Below the pieces are notes generated by a model. That model worked only from the letters and a program-made list of their open reading frames with translations. It had not been told where the DNA came from and did no database searches. A DNA stretch of 64,000 nucleotides from Dicyema japonicum. Lineage: Eukaryota; Dicyemida; Rhombozoa; Dicyemidae. Location of the stretch: positions 529,784-593,783 of the forward strand of contig RDEW01000028.1 in NCBI GenBank assembly GCA_011109175.1. Direction: 5' to 3'. Shown piece after piece: positions 23,761 through 34,379 of the stretch. Every line of letters begins with the position of its first letter. Within the stretch, counting starts at the first letter, position 1. The position numbers and the translations under genes were made by a program.

Positions 23761-24095
23761 TTGGAGGCTCTTTTCCGGCTAGCCTCGATTTTCAAGACAT
23801 TCGTCCAAGAGATGAATGGGCCCCATATACCACATGCAAAGAGATATATGTTTCAATGAATTGTTCATATACAGAGCTCAAAACAGAATGCTTTTCGATC
23901 GTTCATAAGCCTGTGAGGCATATGATCATTAGTTTTCTTTTCGCATTCCGTAATTACGTTTTCAACATGAGGCGAGAATGACATATGCATGTCAAAAGTC
24001 ACCCCGATCTTTTCGAGGTTTTTTTGCAATCTCAAAGTGGCAATCTGGATGTCCTGATCACGTGACGCAATGACGATGTCGTCGGCATATTCGAA
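23740..24095 (-). mobile_element. Jockey-like LINE 3' fragment
   Basis: Nearly the same sequence, in the same orientation, as 42840-43230, including TCCAGCGTTCCGTGATTTTG and the AATGACGATGTCGTCG catalytic-loop region. It is a second copy of that subfamily rather than part of the inverted duplication. Confidence 0.75.
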
Positions 24096-24104
24096 GAACC
24101 AAAA

Positions 24105-24470
24105 ATGTAATTTATTTAATTAAGGTTCCGCTTGTGCCGCATTTTTCTTCAGGTTATTTTTTCTCCCACAATTTTCTTAACTAACTTCCTTCATGCTCCA
24201 CGGTTACTGGCAATTATTCTGAGCGTATCCAGATCATCTCCTGTTTTCAGCTTTCGTCTTATATAGGTCAGATCCTTTTGTAGAACCTCTGGCAAAGTTA
24301 TGCGAGGTCTTCCACGGAACGAGGTATTCACTTCTGGGCAGAAATAGTTCTTCATTGCTATTTTAGCAGGCGTCATCTTGCTCATCCGAAGGATGTGACC
24401 AAACAGACGCCATTTTGATTCAAGGATATCCAGGTCCCTGCTAGAGCGTGCTGGGATCACGTGATTAGTT
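24105..24470 (-). mobile_element. RTE-like LINE 3' coding end
   Basis: A minus-strand frame reads SKWRLFGHILRMSKMTPAKI, then SFRGRPRITLPEVLQKDL and KTGDDLDTLR, the family C-terminus. Confidence 0.7.
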
Positions 24471-24529
24471 AGTTTGTGTAATCGTGGTCTCTGGTGTTAT
24501 TATTTGAAATTCAAACAATTTATTACGGA

Positions 24530-24690
24530 AAAAGTGAGCAAATGGTCATATAGCGGCCGCCCTGACTACGTGGTTATTCCCTCTCAGGATGGCGAGCGAG
24601 ATTCTCTCGAATAACTAGCAGCGCTCGCGGTGATCTCCTGATCGTGTATAAGTCCGATTGTTAGACGACTCTAGAATTCCAGTTTCGCAG
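24530..24690 (-). mobile_element. PHD-finger retrotransposon 3' tail
   Basis: Shares GCGGCCGCCCTGACTACGTG and ATGGCGAGCGAGATTC with the tails at 46.49 and 59.14 kb; only the last residues and 3' UTR survive. Confidence 0.65.
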
Positions 24691-24729
24691 GTGCAAGGGT
24701 TATTGTTTTGTTTATTGTTTACAAGACAA

Positions 24730-25600
24730 CTTACGGAAAGAAAGAGCAAATTTTAAAACAAAAATCAGAATAGCCATACGTCTGAGAACAAGCAATAAAA
24801 TAATCGACCACATTAAAGTAATTGAAAGCCTTAACGAGGTTAATGAGGTCGTTAGAAAAATTAGAGGCAAAGTACTGAATCAGCCAGTAACTTTGCGGGA
24901 CGATTAAGAGAGAAAAGTCGTGGATCAATTTGAAGCGGCGGAGCTTATCGCTGACCAGTTCGAAAATTTATTCAAATGGAACGATCACGGTATTATGACT
25001 GCTCCAGAAGGGGGCAAACTTCAAGAGAAAATAACCCCACAAGAAGTATAGGTAGTAAGCTCAAATTTGAAAAAATGTCAAGAGCCCTACCCGGACGGTC
25101 TCAATGGCGAATTCTTCAAATATCCAACCCAAAAACTGCATGAAAGCATCGCCCGTGTCTTAAACGGAATGTACAGAACCTACACCACCCTACCATTGGG
25201 AGAGGGGACTCTGATACCCGTTCAGAAAGCTTACAGACAAAGGGAACACGTTTAGAAGATATTGGCAAATATAATCCTACAGAGAATGGAGAGTCGGTTA
25301 GACTTATATCTGTCTCTTACCATAGTGGCTTCCGTAAGGGCAGATCGACCTCTTGGATGTTATGTGAAGCCACAAGTCGAGATGCGCAATGGTCCAAAGG
25401 TTCAGAGTGGGATTAACATGTCAATGGTTTTCGACTCGGTAAATTGGCGGAAATTATTACAAGTCCTTGATAATTCCACAGTCAGGCTAATTAAGACACT
25501 CCCAAAGGACACGTACCTGAATGTGAGACCAATGGTCCGGACAGTTGTTGATAAGATGGTACATGTAAGTTGCAAGTAAAAAGTCTACCCCCGGGCAGCG
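24730..25600 (+). mobile_element. RTE-like LINE, linker and RT fragments
   Basis: Broken frames read CQEPYPDGLNGEFFKY (the GPDGI..E.. motif before the RT palm), IILQRMESRLDLYL, and MVFDSVNWRKL, the first catalytic Asp region with the family's LF/FDS pattern. The YADD region is absent. Confidence 0.6.
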
Positions 25601-25904
25601 GTAAGTTGTCTAACGACCGATCCGCGGCAACAAAAAGGTTGGGAACCACTTTTTTAAAGTTAAAAGTTGTAAGAACATCCGAGAAGTAGATAGTCTGGTT
25701 AACGTCTTACAGGAAGAAGTGGTGGGAACCTCCAAGAAGTAAATAGTCTGGAAAATATTTTACACAAAGAAATTTTGAAAGCCTAAAAAATATTATTGGT
25801 CTCATCTTATGACATCAGGCCACTAGACTCCACCTGATATCAGACAGTGTCAAATTAACCACAAATAGATAATTCAATAAACAGAAAATAAATTGGATTA
25901 TGTA

Positions 25905-26050
25905 AAGCCGGGTGGCGCCACGTGGTGTTATGTGGCTAACTGGTTAAAAATTTAACTTCCTTCCTTCTGATGGCCTCATTAAATACATCTTAGTAAGGAG
26001 ACACCCAAGCATAGCCGGCATTCCAAATACCCTTGGTCTTAAAAATAATT
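25905..26050 (+). repeat. SINE-like repeat family B, partial
   Basis: Reads GTGGCGCCACGTGGTGTTAT, then GATGGCCTCATTAAATAC and GGAGACACCCAAGCATAGCC, the 5' half of family B. Confidence 0.65.
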
Positions 26051-26084
26051 TTATTTAATTCGAAAAACTCATTAAAAACAATCA

Positions 26085-26180
26085 ACCGAGGGTTATACAG
26101 TGATCGTCCTGACTGCGTGGCTTTTCCCTCTCATAATAACGAGCAAGATTCGTTCAAATAGCCTCCAACTTATCAAATTG
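26085..26180 (-). mobile_element. PHD-finger retrotransposon 3' tail
   Basis: GTCCTGACTGCGTGGC and AACGAGCAAGATTCG match the 46.5-kb tail. Confidence 0.5.
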
Positions 26181-26261
26181 ATCAAAAATGTTTAGAATAC
26201 TCGAAAATTAACTATATTAGCAAAAATTAATAATTAGCCGAAATGAGTGGTTAATCAAAAT

Positions 26262-27498
26262 TCACTTGAGGATACATCCGCGTTCACCTGAATTAGGGAC
26301 GGGGGAATCATAGACGTGATCATACAGCTCACTTGGGTCAGGAAAGGGGTCATCCAATGCTTTCTTGACGTCCTCAGCAATAGATCGCTTAACTCTTTTC
26401 TCAATTGCCTAGTGGAAGTTAAAAATTCCAATACATTCAATTCATCATTAGTGGACATAGAAGAACTCACAAGCTTCTCACGAAATTGTAAAATTGGGTC
26501 AGAATTTTTCCTCACTGACTGAACCTCATCTCGGGATCGATAACTAACATAATCATTATCCTAAACCTTGTTCCAGGATCGCTCATACTGTGGCCAAAAT
26601 ATCGATATGTGTCCATTTCTACGACAATGGGTCCTTTTCCGCTTCTACAGTGGTCAACAGCAAATCTCATCCCTTCAATAACTGAGGCCAAGTCCATCCC
26701 ATCAATCTAAAATAAACTTCAGAGTTCACACCCAAATTCCAGGAACATAGTCACCTCGGGTGTAATAATCGGTACAGTATGAAGCCCTTCCACTGAAGGT
26801 CCCATTCCGTATCTGTTATTCTCGCAGACGAAAATACACGGAAGCTTCCAGAGCATGGCCATATTGTAGGTCTCAAAAACCTGTCCTTGATTTGCTGCTC
26901 CGTCTCCGTATAGATTCACGCACACCAAGTCTTCCTTATTGTACTTAATAGCGAAAGCCAAACCAGCTCCGATTGGAACCTTTCTTTAATAAATCAATAA
27001 ACTTGGGCTCCGACTATTCCGTTCCCTCCTAAAAGATTTTTGTGTACATGTGCATTGATCCCCCTTTTCCCAGAGAGCACCCAGTTTTCCGTCCCATGAG
27101 CTCGGCAAATATAGAATGTGGGGTAAGTCCTCTCAGATAGGCAAATCCGTGAACTCTGTATGCTGTAGTAATTTTGTCGTCGGGTCGAAGGATGTTTTCT
27201 ATGCCAACTGCACATGCTTCCTAAAATATCAAAATAGTTAGACTTGTCCGGAATATAAGTGTAGAAATCCTTTAATTAGTTTTTCCTTGTACAGACTAGC
27301 GGATTCCGACTCGATTCGTCGTATAACTACCATTTGTTCGAACATCCTCAAGGCATCATCCCTCGTTATAGTGCATTCATCTGAGGGGGATGTTTCCAGT
27401 CTATGGAACTTGTAAGGCTGCGTTTTGAATGTGTATTGTGCCACAGGTGCTGAAAGACATCGTCGGACTGAACCCGTCAGAGAACGTAAAGAGAGCAT
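26262..27498 (-). CDS. PDHA1: Pyruvate dehydrogenase E1 alpha, mitochondrial (PDHA1), two frameshifts
   Basis: E1-alpha of the pyruvate dehydrogenase complex: thiamine-diphosphate-dependent decarboxylation of pyruvate in the mitochondrial matrix. Six exons, descending: 27498-27244, 27220-27003, 26979-26732, 26706-26567, 26543-26435, 26408-26262; introns 23, 23, 25, 23 and 26 bp. The N-terminus is basic and Ser/Arg-rich, as expected for a matrix signal. [12 protein letters not shown]...ENN is the thiamine-diphosphate motif. [15 protein letters not shown] carries the regulatory serine loop. The C-terminus reads [14 protein letters not shown]. Restored length would be about 372 aa, against 390 in human. 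Frame breaks: one base missing in a T5 run at 27037-27041 (minus-strand A run in YTKNLL), and one missing near 26783-26792, after the PSVE motif. All other residues are conserved, so this is either assembly error or a very young pseudogene. Confidence 0.9.
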
Positions 27499-27644
27499 TA
27501 GCGACGAAAACTGTTGATATATTTTTTAATAATAAAAGAGAAATATTAATAAAGTCAAATAAAAATATATTTAATGAGTTTTCAATATTTTACAATGCCT
27601 TAAGAATTAAGCAGTTCTTTAGTTTTCGAATAGATCATTTTACC

Positions 27645-27885
27645 AAGGTAGCATGGTGGTTAGTACTGCTCTTCGTGCAGCTTCTAGCTATTGGCTCGAT
27701 TCCTACACCATTACAATTCTGTTCTGGTATATATTCCTATGAGGCGTCATGTGATCCACAAAACTTAGGAGACGCCCAGTACCTGGGCGACATTCAAAAA
27801 GGACTCACAATGGTGAATATGGAAGGGCGTGATGCTTAGAAAATATGATTCCTATTCTGGCCCTGCCTGAGAATGGGATGTATCC
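27645..27885 (+). repeat. tRNA-headed family B SINE
   Basis: A tRNA-like head (A box TGGTGGTTAGTACTG, B box GGCTCGATTCC, 27650-27715) leads into the family B body (GGCGTCATGTGATCCAC, GGAGACGCCCAGTACC). Confidence 0.65.
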
Positions 27886-28114
27886 TAATTAACATAAAAA
27901 TCCATTAGAACCAATCGAAATAAAAATTACTACGGTGGCTAATTCAGAGATTTCTGAATTGAATTGTGTATTTTTAGTTAAAAACGTTGATATTTTAAAA
28001 TCATAAAATGGAAAAAGCCACTCAATGAATAGAGTGGTTTTTATTGATTTTTTGCTATTTTTAATTATCAAAAAACTTTATTAATATTTAAAATTAAAAA
28101 AAATTATTTGATTT

Positions 28115-28378
28115 ATGCACATGGTTTCAAAGTTTAGATTGAACAAGGATGAGTTGCGCCAGATACTCGGGTATTCAGAAAATGGATTTCTTGATACGTC
28201 GCTTTCCAGAAAATGCAGCAGCATTTGGAGACTTGCCTTGTTTTCGATGATGATGAAGGCTATTAAAGGTCAACAAGTTTATTATAGGATTAGAGCAGTG
28301 ATTCATTTCAGAGATTTTTTTGTGAAAAAGAAGCAGCAGAATAAAATGATTGTTTTGAATGATTGTACATTTTTGTAA
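28115..28378 (+). CDS. Hypothetical 87-aa ORF
   Basis: ATG to stop, basic, with KCSSIWRLALFSMMMKAIKG, a possible hydrophobic helix, and a lysine-rich end. No homology recognised, no repeat match seen in the window, and no short intron required. It could be chance in AT-rich DNA. Confidence 0.28.
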   Translation: MHMVSKFRLNKDELRQILGYSENGFLDTSLSRKCSSIWRLALFSMMMKAIKGQQVYYRIRAVIHFRDFFVKKKQQNKMIVLNDCTFL

Positions 28379-28799
28379 AAAATTTTTCATCTTTTTTGGC
28401 TTAATGTGGAGATTATATTTAGGTATTGATTATGGTTGAGATTAGTTATTGATTATGATTGAGATTAAGTATTGATATTAGTTATTGATTATAAAGGACC
28501 TCTTTGGAGTTTTTATCGTCGTTCTAGTATAAGTTCTTCAACAGGCATAGACTCGAAAATAGATATTATTTTGTCTATTCAGTTTGTTATAGCCTGTTCG
28601 CCATCATTCTCATGCAGGTTCGATTCTGGTTGCTGAACAGCTTTGAGAGTTCCTTGTCCAATTGAGTCCTCTGCCTATATTTTTTAAAATTAATTTTTTT
28701 TAATTTTATTTTTAAATCATTAAAAATCGACACAATAAGATTTTCAATTTTAACAAACTTAAATCATATCTAAAAACTCATAATATTGTCTCTGCGATA

Positions 28800-29153
28800 G
28801 CCATGTTAGGCAAATATTGTGCATTCATGAATTTTTAGAAGAAAAATGCCAACGTGCGATATTAATTCTTTGTATTTGACAGAAGCACAATTTAGTCACG
28901 ATAATTTATCGGTTGAACTGCATGAAAATATAAATATTGTAATTCGAATAATTTATAAAATAAAATAGCAAATTCGATCGTCTTTTCCATGAATATTGTC
29001 TTGAACAGGGAGCACATCTGATGGAGAAGAAGCGTAATAATTTTAGTATCTATAAAAAAGGAGACATCAGAATTGCTCTTACTAAAAGAATCTCAAATAT
29101 AAAGCATCTGATAATGGAGAGCGATATGAAAAAAGGTTGGGAATCACTGATCT
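28800..29153 (+). mobile_element. hAT (ZBED-like) transposase 3' end with TIR
   Basis: Broken frames at 28990-29130 read LMEKKRNNFSI...DIRIALTKRISNIKHL, matching the C-terminus of ZBED/SCAND3-type hAT transposases (KRERL..D.E.RVALS...PRI..L). The end GGTTGGGAATCACTG at 29138-29152 is the reverse complement of a CAGTGATTCCCAACC hAT terminus. Confidence 0.65.
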
Positions 29154-29265
29154 AATATCTTATTTCAGCATATTATCCCTTTAGTTCTATGGAATACACT
29201 AAAAGGTGTTTTTTATTAAGAATTTTATTGTATCCATCTGTAGTAATTATCATATGACTAATCTG

Positions 29266-29575
29266 TCATTTGATTTGTCCTTCATCTCTTTTAAACGTCT
29301 TGATCAAGGGGTTTAATTTTCCTAATATCTTCCCAAGAACCTCCTTAGGGTTCTTGAATCCTGATGCCTCATTTCCTGCGGAAAAATAATAGACACCCTT
29401 CTGGAATACTGCATTGGCGTCTCCGGACTTTATTCGTAGTTTCCAAACACTTATCCCTTTCATCACTAAGATACCAGTAGTGTGCAGCGTAGATGAGTAA
29501 AGGAAATATCATGACGTGAACACTTTGACCCAGACATCTCGGTTCAAGTGAAAAGTAGGAAGAACGTATAGACAT
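29266..29575 (-). CDS. Candidate 87-aa spliced gene, unassigned
   Basis: Three exons, descending, 29575-29475, 29449-29397, 29375-29266, join across introns of 25 and 21 bp in matching phases to a stop, giving 87 codons. The predicted protein begins MSIRSSYFSLEPRCLGQ, has a short hydrophobic stretch (VMIFPLLIYAAHY), then VWKLRIKSGDANAVFQKG and a lysine-rich end. This could be a small mitochondrial or membrane protein. I do not recognise it. The in-frame splices and the intron sizes favour a real gene. Confidence 0.45.
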
Positions 29576-29983
29576 TGTACAACCTACCTCTTAATAAAAA
29601 CCGTGTGGTCAAGGAAATTATATTTTGAGTTATTTTGATATGTTGCCTCAAAGACCTCAATTGAAAACTCAATATCAATCCGAGTGAGTTAGATGGCCAC
29701 GTGGATATTTAAATTTATTAATCGAAGTATGTCTAACGTTGTATTCATAGATGGGCACCATAAATCCACCGTATATCTCTTTATTGTCAAAATGACATCT
29801 ATTGGTAGAGAAATCCAAGGAAGAGACTAAAACTCACCCAATACATTGAGATCTTATGGAAAAATTCTCATTAACTCAAAGATCTTCAAAGTCACAACAG
29901 AGTCACATTTGGTTTAAATAATGCGAATGACCATCGGCTGACTATTATTTTACTTTGATGGTTTCATTATCATTATTAATATT

Positions 29984-30040
29984 GATTTATCTAGGAATGA
30001 GAGCTGATCACATTGTCTTTCCTAGCATATCTGGTTTGAA
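29984..30040 (+). pseudogene. Collapsed HP1 copy: intron1/exon2 junction joined to 3' flank
   Basis: ATTGATTTATCTAGGAATGA at about 29984 is identical to the intron 1/exon 2 junction of the HP1 gene (30611-30632). About 15 bp later, CTTTCCTAGCATATCTGG is identical to the DNA just past that gene's stop (31535-31558). The order is that of the gene with about 0.9 kb removed. Confidence 0.6.
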
Positions 30041-30494
30041 CATTAATAATACTGCACTTTACCAAGAGCCATATTATCTATAGCTCCTCCAGGCAAAACA
30101 CACAAATTATTTAAGTAAAGAACAATTTGAAAGGTGTAATAAACATTAATAAAAAGAAAAAAATTTAAACTTTTCCTAGACATAACTCCTTTCCTTCATA
30201 ACTGTTTGTAGTGGCTATAATCACAGGAAACACCGAGAAAGAAGGTAATAGAAACCGAACTAATTAAGTGACCCCTTCTCCATAATCGCCTTTGCTATTT
30301 TCATCCTTGCCCATCAAGGGACTCCAGTAATGTGATTGAATATAGCCAGCCGTCTCAACTTCTGAGAAAAGAATTACTGTTAAATTAATTAAGTTTAAAA
30401 TGAATCTAAATCATCTAAAAATTATTAATTATTTAAAAAAACTAAAAATTTATGTAATAAAATTACAAAATAATACCGCTAAACTTTTCTTGTC

Positions 30495-31490
30495 ATGTCA
30501 CAATCTAACGATGAAGAATATGAAATAGAAAAAATTGTCGATTTTAAGGAACGAAAGGGAGTCAAATATTATAAAATCAAATGGTTGGGCTATGGAGAGT
30601 ATACAAACTTATTGATTTATCTAGGAATGAGAATTCATGGGTCTGCGAAACTGACATAAGTTCTAATGATTTAACTTCAAAATTTGAGGCTGAGTACAAA
30701 CGTAAAAAAGATTTAATCAAAGCAAAAAAGGCCAATAATGTGGCAGCCTCAACAAAGGCTCTGCGAAGCCAAAAGAAACTGTCAGTATAAAGAATGGGAA
30801 TAAAATCGATAAATCCACCAAACCCGACCAAAATGTTTCCAAGTCTAAAGAAGGAGTGCCCAAAAAGGCAGGAAAGAACGAATACGCCGAAAATGAGACT
30901 CTCGTTACTGAAGAAAAACAGTCAAAGCTCTCAGTCGAAGCGGAAAGTGTTACAGCTGTGGAATATGTCAAAAGACCCAGAAGGTCCTCGTCTGTTCACG
31001 TTGAGAATCCTCCTACTGAAGGATCTCTACTAAGAAACCGATCCTCATCAAAAAAAAGTTCCCAAAGAATCAGGAGTACCAGAAAGACCAGTAATTTGTC
31101 GAAAACGGAGTCAAAGGGAAAGTCTCTAGCCCCAAAGAAATCATCCCAGCCTTCAAAGTCCTCACGGAAGGGTAAAGGCTTGCAAAAGTCGGAGAATACT
31201 GAGGTTGAGTCAAAAATGGTTGGTTTTGTTGATTTTTTGTAGGATGTAGAGATTATTGATAGTTCCGTGGCCGTGAATAACTGGATTAATAAGAGACTGA
31301 CCCCTGAGAAGGTTATCAACCACGAGAGGACTTCATTTGGATTGCAATATCTGATAAAATGGTTGGTTTTTACTGTAAACTCAGGGTTGACTCCAATCAA
31401 GCCGCTTTTGTGAATTCTCAGGTGTCTCGTGAACTCTGTCCGTCCTTGGTGATCGATTATTTGATCACTCTTGTGAATTTTGAAGATTAG
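30495..31490 (+). CDS. HP1: Heterochromatin protein 1 (chromodomain + chromoshadow)
   Basis: Binds methylated H3K9 and dimerises to organise heterochromatin. Five exons, 30495-30598, 30625-30739, 30769-31218, 31243-31361, 31385-31490, splice in frame; introns are 26, 29, 24 and 23 bp. The product is 297 aa. Chromodomain, residues 9-60: EYEIEKIVD, KYYKIKWLGY, NENSW; all three aromatic-cage positions (Y, W, Y) are present. A long basic, serine-rich hinge (about 75-225) follows. Chromoshadow domain, C-terminal 70: LQYLIKWVDSNQA, then CPSLVIDYLITLVNF. Start is the first ATG, with chromodomain following at once. The 29-bp intron (30740-30768) is the least certain boundary. It is uninterrupted. Confidence 0.9.
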
Positions 31491-31499
31491 TCTTAGTTT

Positions 31500-31920
31500 T
31501 ATGATTTTAATGTTGATTATTTGTTTGATTCATGGCTTTCCTAGCATATCTGGTTTGAATGGGTCAGATTTTAGGTTTTTAATCTGATTGCATCGTTTCA
31601 GGACAGTTAGATTAGTGGTTAGTAGCTTAGAGGTGGGGATGTGCTTTGTTGTGCGAAATGTCTTAATCGCTATTGGTGAAAGGCCTCGTCTTGACGGATT
31701 TAGGAGACACAGAATGGTCGGATGCATAAAGTTTTTGGATTCTAGTCTAGTCCTCCGCAAAACTTGGAGTGATTTGGACAAGGACTATTTGTCGGAATCT
31801 GCAGGTTGTAGAAATGGGATACCGCTAATTAAAATTGATTTTGTCGTTTCTTGTATTATGTGACATTTACGGCTTTATTATTACGAAATACGTTGAATTG
31901 ATTTATTAATTCCGGATACA
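31500..31920. other. 3' flank of HP1 and intergenic
   Basis: An open frame at 31588-31863 has no homology and biased composition. Nothing else is recognised. Confidence 0.35.
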
Positions 31921-31924
31921 GTTT

Positions 31925-32210
31925 ATGGTTAGTGCAACGAGTGCCGGCAAAAGGCCAGATGGCCCTTGATTCGAATCTTGCTGTGGTACATTCCGCTGAA
32001 AATTCCACGCATCTAAGATGCTTTGGCTTGATGAGTGACGTCGTCATCAGCGGACATTTCACTGCGGAACCGGATCGTCTATAAAGGACTCGCAACGAAA
32101 GGAAAAAAGAGATGAAGAGCATTCCTTGGTTCTCCCACGATTAGTTATCATAACTGTTCTTTACTTAAATAAAGTGTGTGTCCCGCCTGAGTGGAGCTAT
32201 CAGTAATGTT
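31925..32210 (+). repeat. SINE family A copy, full length
   Basis: The tRNA-like head has A box TGGTTAGTGCAACGAG and B box GATTCGAATC. The body runs through CACGCATCTAAGATGCTTTG and ATCAGCGGACATTTCACTGC and ends in AAATAAAGTGTGTGTCCCGC. Confidence 0.75.
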
Positions 32211-32679
32211 TCTTCGTAAAATGTGGTATTACTATTATAGTTAATAATTAAATGTATCAAGTTCCCAAGGCCGCAGAAGTAGAGACCTCCAAACATATCC
32301 ATTCGGAACCAACGTAAAGGGAATTAAACATCCAGTCTTTGAGGTTTTAGGAACCCCTCTAATAGAATGGGAGAGAGTGAATGATTATTTTTCACGCAAC
32401 TATGGCAGTAACCTGAGACATAGGGATTACACTATGCCACTTTATTTGCGTGATGGAATATAAGGAATAGAGGAAAAGATGTTTTCAAAAATCAAGAAAA
32501 GAAAATCGCTCTACAAATACTTAGATAAGTTAGAAGTTTATATCGGCTTTTCAGGAGACTAAAGTGACTGACGGATTTGAAGAGCAGAATATCCTCTGCG
32601 TAGTAAGTCGGATCACTACGGTCTGAAATATCTCGATCAATACTGTCCTAAGAAAAGAACATGCACACACCCTCTTACT

Positions 32680-32960
32680 ATTTCTCACTGGGGACCTGAA
32701 CGCTAAAGTAGATACTCAGAACAGCATTGAAGAAACTTGTCAGAAATATACTTAAAAACTTCGGTTGTGTGAATAACAATTTCTCTGCAAAATTGCCTTC
32801 ATACATCCAGCCAGACACAAAACCACGTGTTTATAGTACTTGATGAAATCCAACGGTATAGCCACCGAAATCCGCAACCAAATCGACTCCATCAAATGCC
32901 TATTTAGAGACTAAACCATTATCAGTCGTGTAGTTAATTCAAAAAAGGTGAATTAGACGA
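32680..32960 (+). mobile_element. RTE-like LINE endonuclease fragment
   Basis: Broken frames read TGDLNAKVDTQN and FIHPARHKTTC, the same blocks as at 14.3 kb. Confidence 0.6.
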
Positions 32961-32979
32961 AATTCTGATTTTTCATAAA

Positions 32980-33110
32980 CTCAGTCAGATCGGTTCATTG
33001 ATCCAAAGGGTCACCAAGGATCTACGTGAAACTGGATGGCTTCGAGTGCTTATCTCGGTAGTTATCGTCAGAGGAAGCAGCCTGGCCATTTAGGCTCCCT
33101 AGATTAAAAT
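32980..33110 (+). mobile_element. PHD-finger retrotransposon C-terminal tail
   Basis: Reads GSLIQRVTKDLRETGWLR, then ISVVIVRGSS, equivalent to the end of the minus-strand copy at 33.47 kb. Its 3' end runs into the minisatellite. Confidence 0.65.
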
Positions 33111-33430
33111 TAATTTTGTTGTGCTTAATTGATTTTCTTTGTTAAAAAAGATTAAAGTTTATTTTGTTGTGCTTAATTGATTTTTTATTAAAAAAGATTA
33201 AAGTTAATTTTGTTGTGCTTAATTGATTTTCTTTATTAAAAAAGATTAAAGTTAATTTTGTTTGCATAATTGATTTTCTTCATTAAAAAGATTAAAGTTA
33301 ATTTTGTTGTGCTTAATTGATTTTCTTCGTTAAAAAGATTAAAGTTAATTTTGTTGTGCTAATTGATTTTCTTCGTAAAAAAGATTAAAGTTAATTTTGT
33401 TGTGCTTAATTGATTTTTTTTATTATAGAT
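33110..33430 (+). repeat. Minisatellite, about 7 units of 46-48 bp
   Basis: The unit is TTAATTTTGTTGTGCTTAAT followed by TGATTTTCTTNRTTAAAAAAG and ATTAAAG, with small length differences. One lone unit (ACAATTGATTTTCTTTATTA) reappears at 33888-33912 beyond the retrotransposon fragment. Confidence 0.9.
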
Positions 33431-33464
33431 TTTTTTTGAATAAAAATGAAAAAAGAATAAAAAT

Positions 33465-33888
33465 TAAATTAAGGCATCTGAATGGCCATGCTATTTCCCC
33501 TAACAATAGCCAACGAGATACGTTCTCGGAACCAACCAGTCTTTCGCGGATCCTTGGTCACAGCTTGAATTATAGAGCCGATCTTACGAACCAACTGAAT
33601 TATAGAGCCGATCGGGGAATAAGTATCAACACACGTCGCGTCCCAGATCAGGTTTCGTCCGTTGGCGAATGGAAAAGTCGTCATCCATCAGGGCGTTTTC
33701 CATCGTTTCGGGAAAGACCAGCAGGTTCTAATAGGGCAATGGTGTCCAGCAGAGGCAAGGGAATTCTTTAATGTCATGTTAAGACAGGAGTGCCTGGGGA
33801 AACGACCCGCACTCATCTTGCATGACAAGGGATGATGATAACCAAAAGGATCGATCCAACGTCCACAGCGGCATTTTCTTTCGGCACA
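33465..33888 (-). mobile_element. PHD-finger retrotransposon C-terminal fragment
   Basis: Two minus-strand frames encode CRCGRWIDPFGYHHPLSCKM, then SAGRFPRHSCLN, then FANGRNLIWDATCVDTYSP, the zinc-knuckle and endonuclease core, and the tail ERISLAIVRGNSM. It is 5'-truncated at 33888, where minisatellite-like sequence resumes. A 22-bp stretch around 33565-33610 is tandemly repeated (TTATAGAGCCGATC twice). Confidence 0.75.
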
Positions 33889-33954
33889 CAATTGATTTTC
33901 TTTATTAAAAAAGTTGATACATCAAATTAAAATTCATTAATCCTCTCGTTTAAT

Positions 33955-34220
33955 TAGTTGGGCGCCATCACGAATTTCCGTTGTCGTTCGAGTAGGGGGT
34001 GCTTGAAGAGTCATAAACTCATAGTTAGAGCAAATGATTCTGTTGGCGGCTTACTGGATTTTGGTAAATTTATTCATCAAAGAACAAGAAATGGCAATTG
34101 ACCACGTTGCACTTGCATAGGTCAATAATGGCCGGACAAATTCAATAATAGATAGTGGAGAGGGATTTAAGAGCCATCCAGGATAGACATAAAATACTCC
34201 ACGTTCAATTTTTTATTAAA
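33955..34220 (-). mobile_element. Jockey-like LINE C-terminal fragment
   Basis: The minus strand reads FVRPLLTYASATWSIA, then KIQ.AANRIIC and TLQAPPTRTTT, the region after RT in CCHC-gag Jockey-type elements (the family pattern is RP.LTYAS..W...A, then LQ...NK..R). Confidence 0.6.
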
Positions 34221-34229
34221 ATTAAGTTA

Positions 34230-34350
34230 TAATTGTAATTGAGGGATAATGCACGCGTCATGTGGTTCGCCGTTTCTGGTGGCGCAACTTGTGGATTCTA
34301 CTTCTCTATGAGACCGCCTCATGCGAAGACTTAGAGAACAAGACTTTTAA
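34230..34350 (+). repeat. Family B fragment
   Basis: CACGCGTCATGTGGTTCGCC and GGTGGCGCAACTTGTGGATT are the family B core. Partial. Confidence 0.4.
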
Positions 34351-34379
34351 AACAATATTATAAAATTTTACTACTCAGT

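Noticed and set aside
23740-24095. Part of the inverted duplication
   Set aside because: It matches 42840-43230 in direct, not inverted, orientation, so it is an independent Jockey copy.
25615-25670. hAT terminus at GGTTGGGAACCACTTTTTT
   Set aside because: The motif resembles a hAT end, but no partner terminus, TSD or transposase is found nearby.
26732-26979. PDHA1 exon 3 break explained by an additional intron
   Set aside because: No GT...AG pair of plausible size exists between PSVE and the TDYYTRGD block; a missing base explains it.
30577-31400. Long minus-strand frames opposite HP1
   Set aside because: They mirror the Lys/Ser-rich hinge coded on the plus strand; the plus strand splices to a full HP1.
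31588-31863. 91-codon frame downstream of HP1
   Set aside because: No homology, no clear splicing, and biased composition near repeat sequence.
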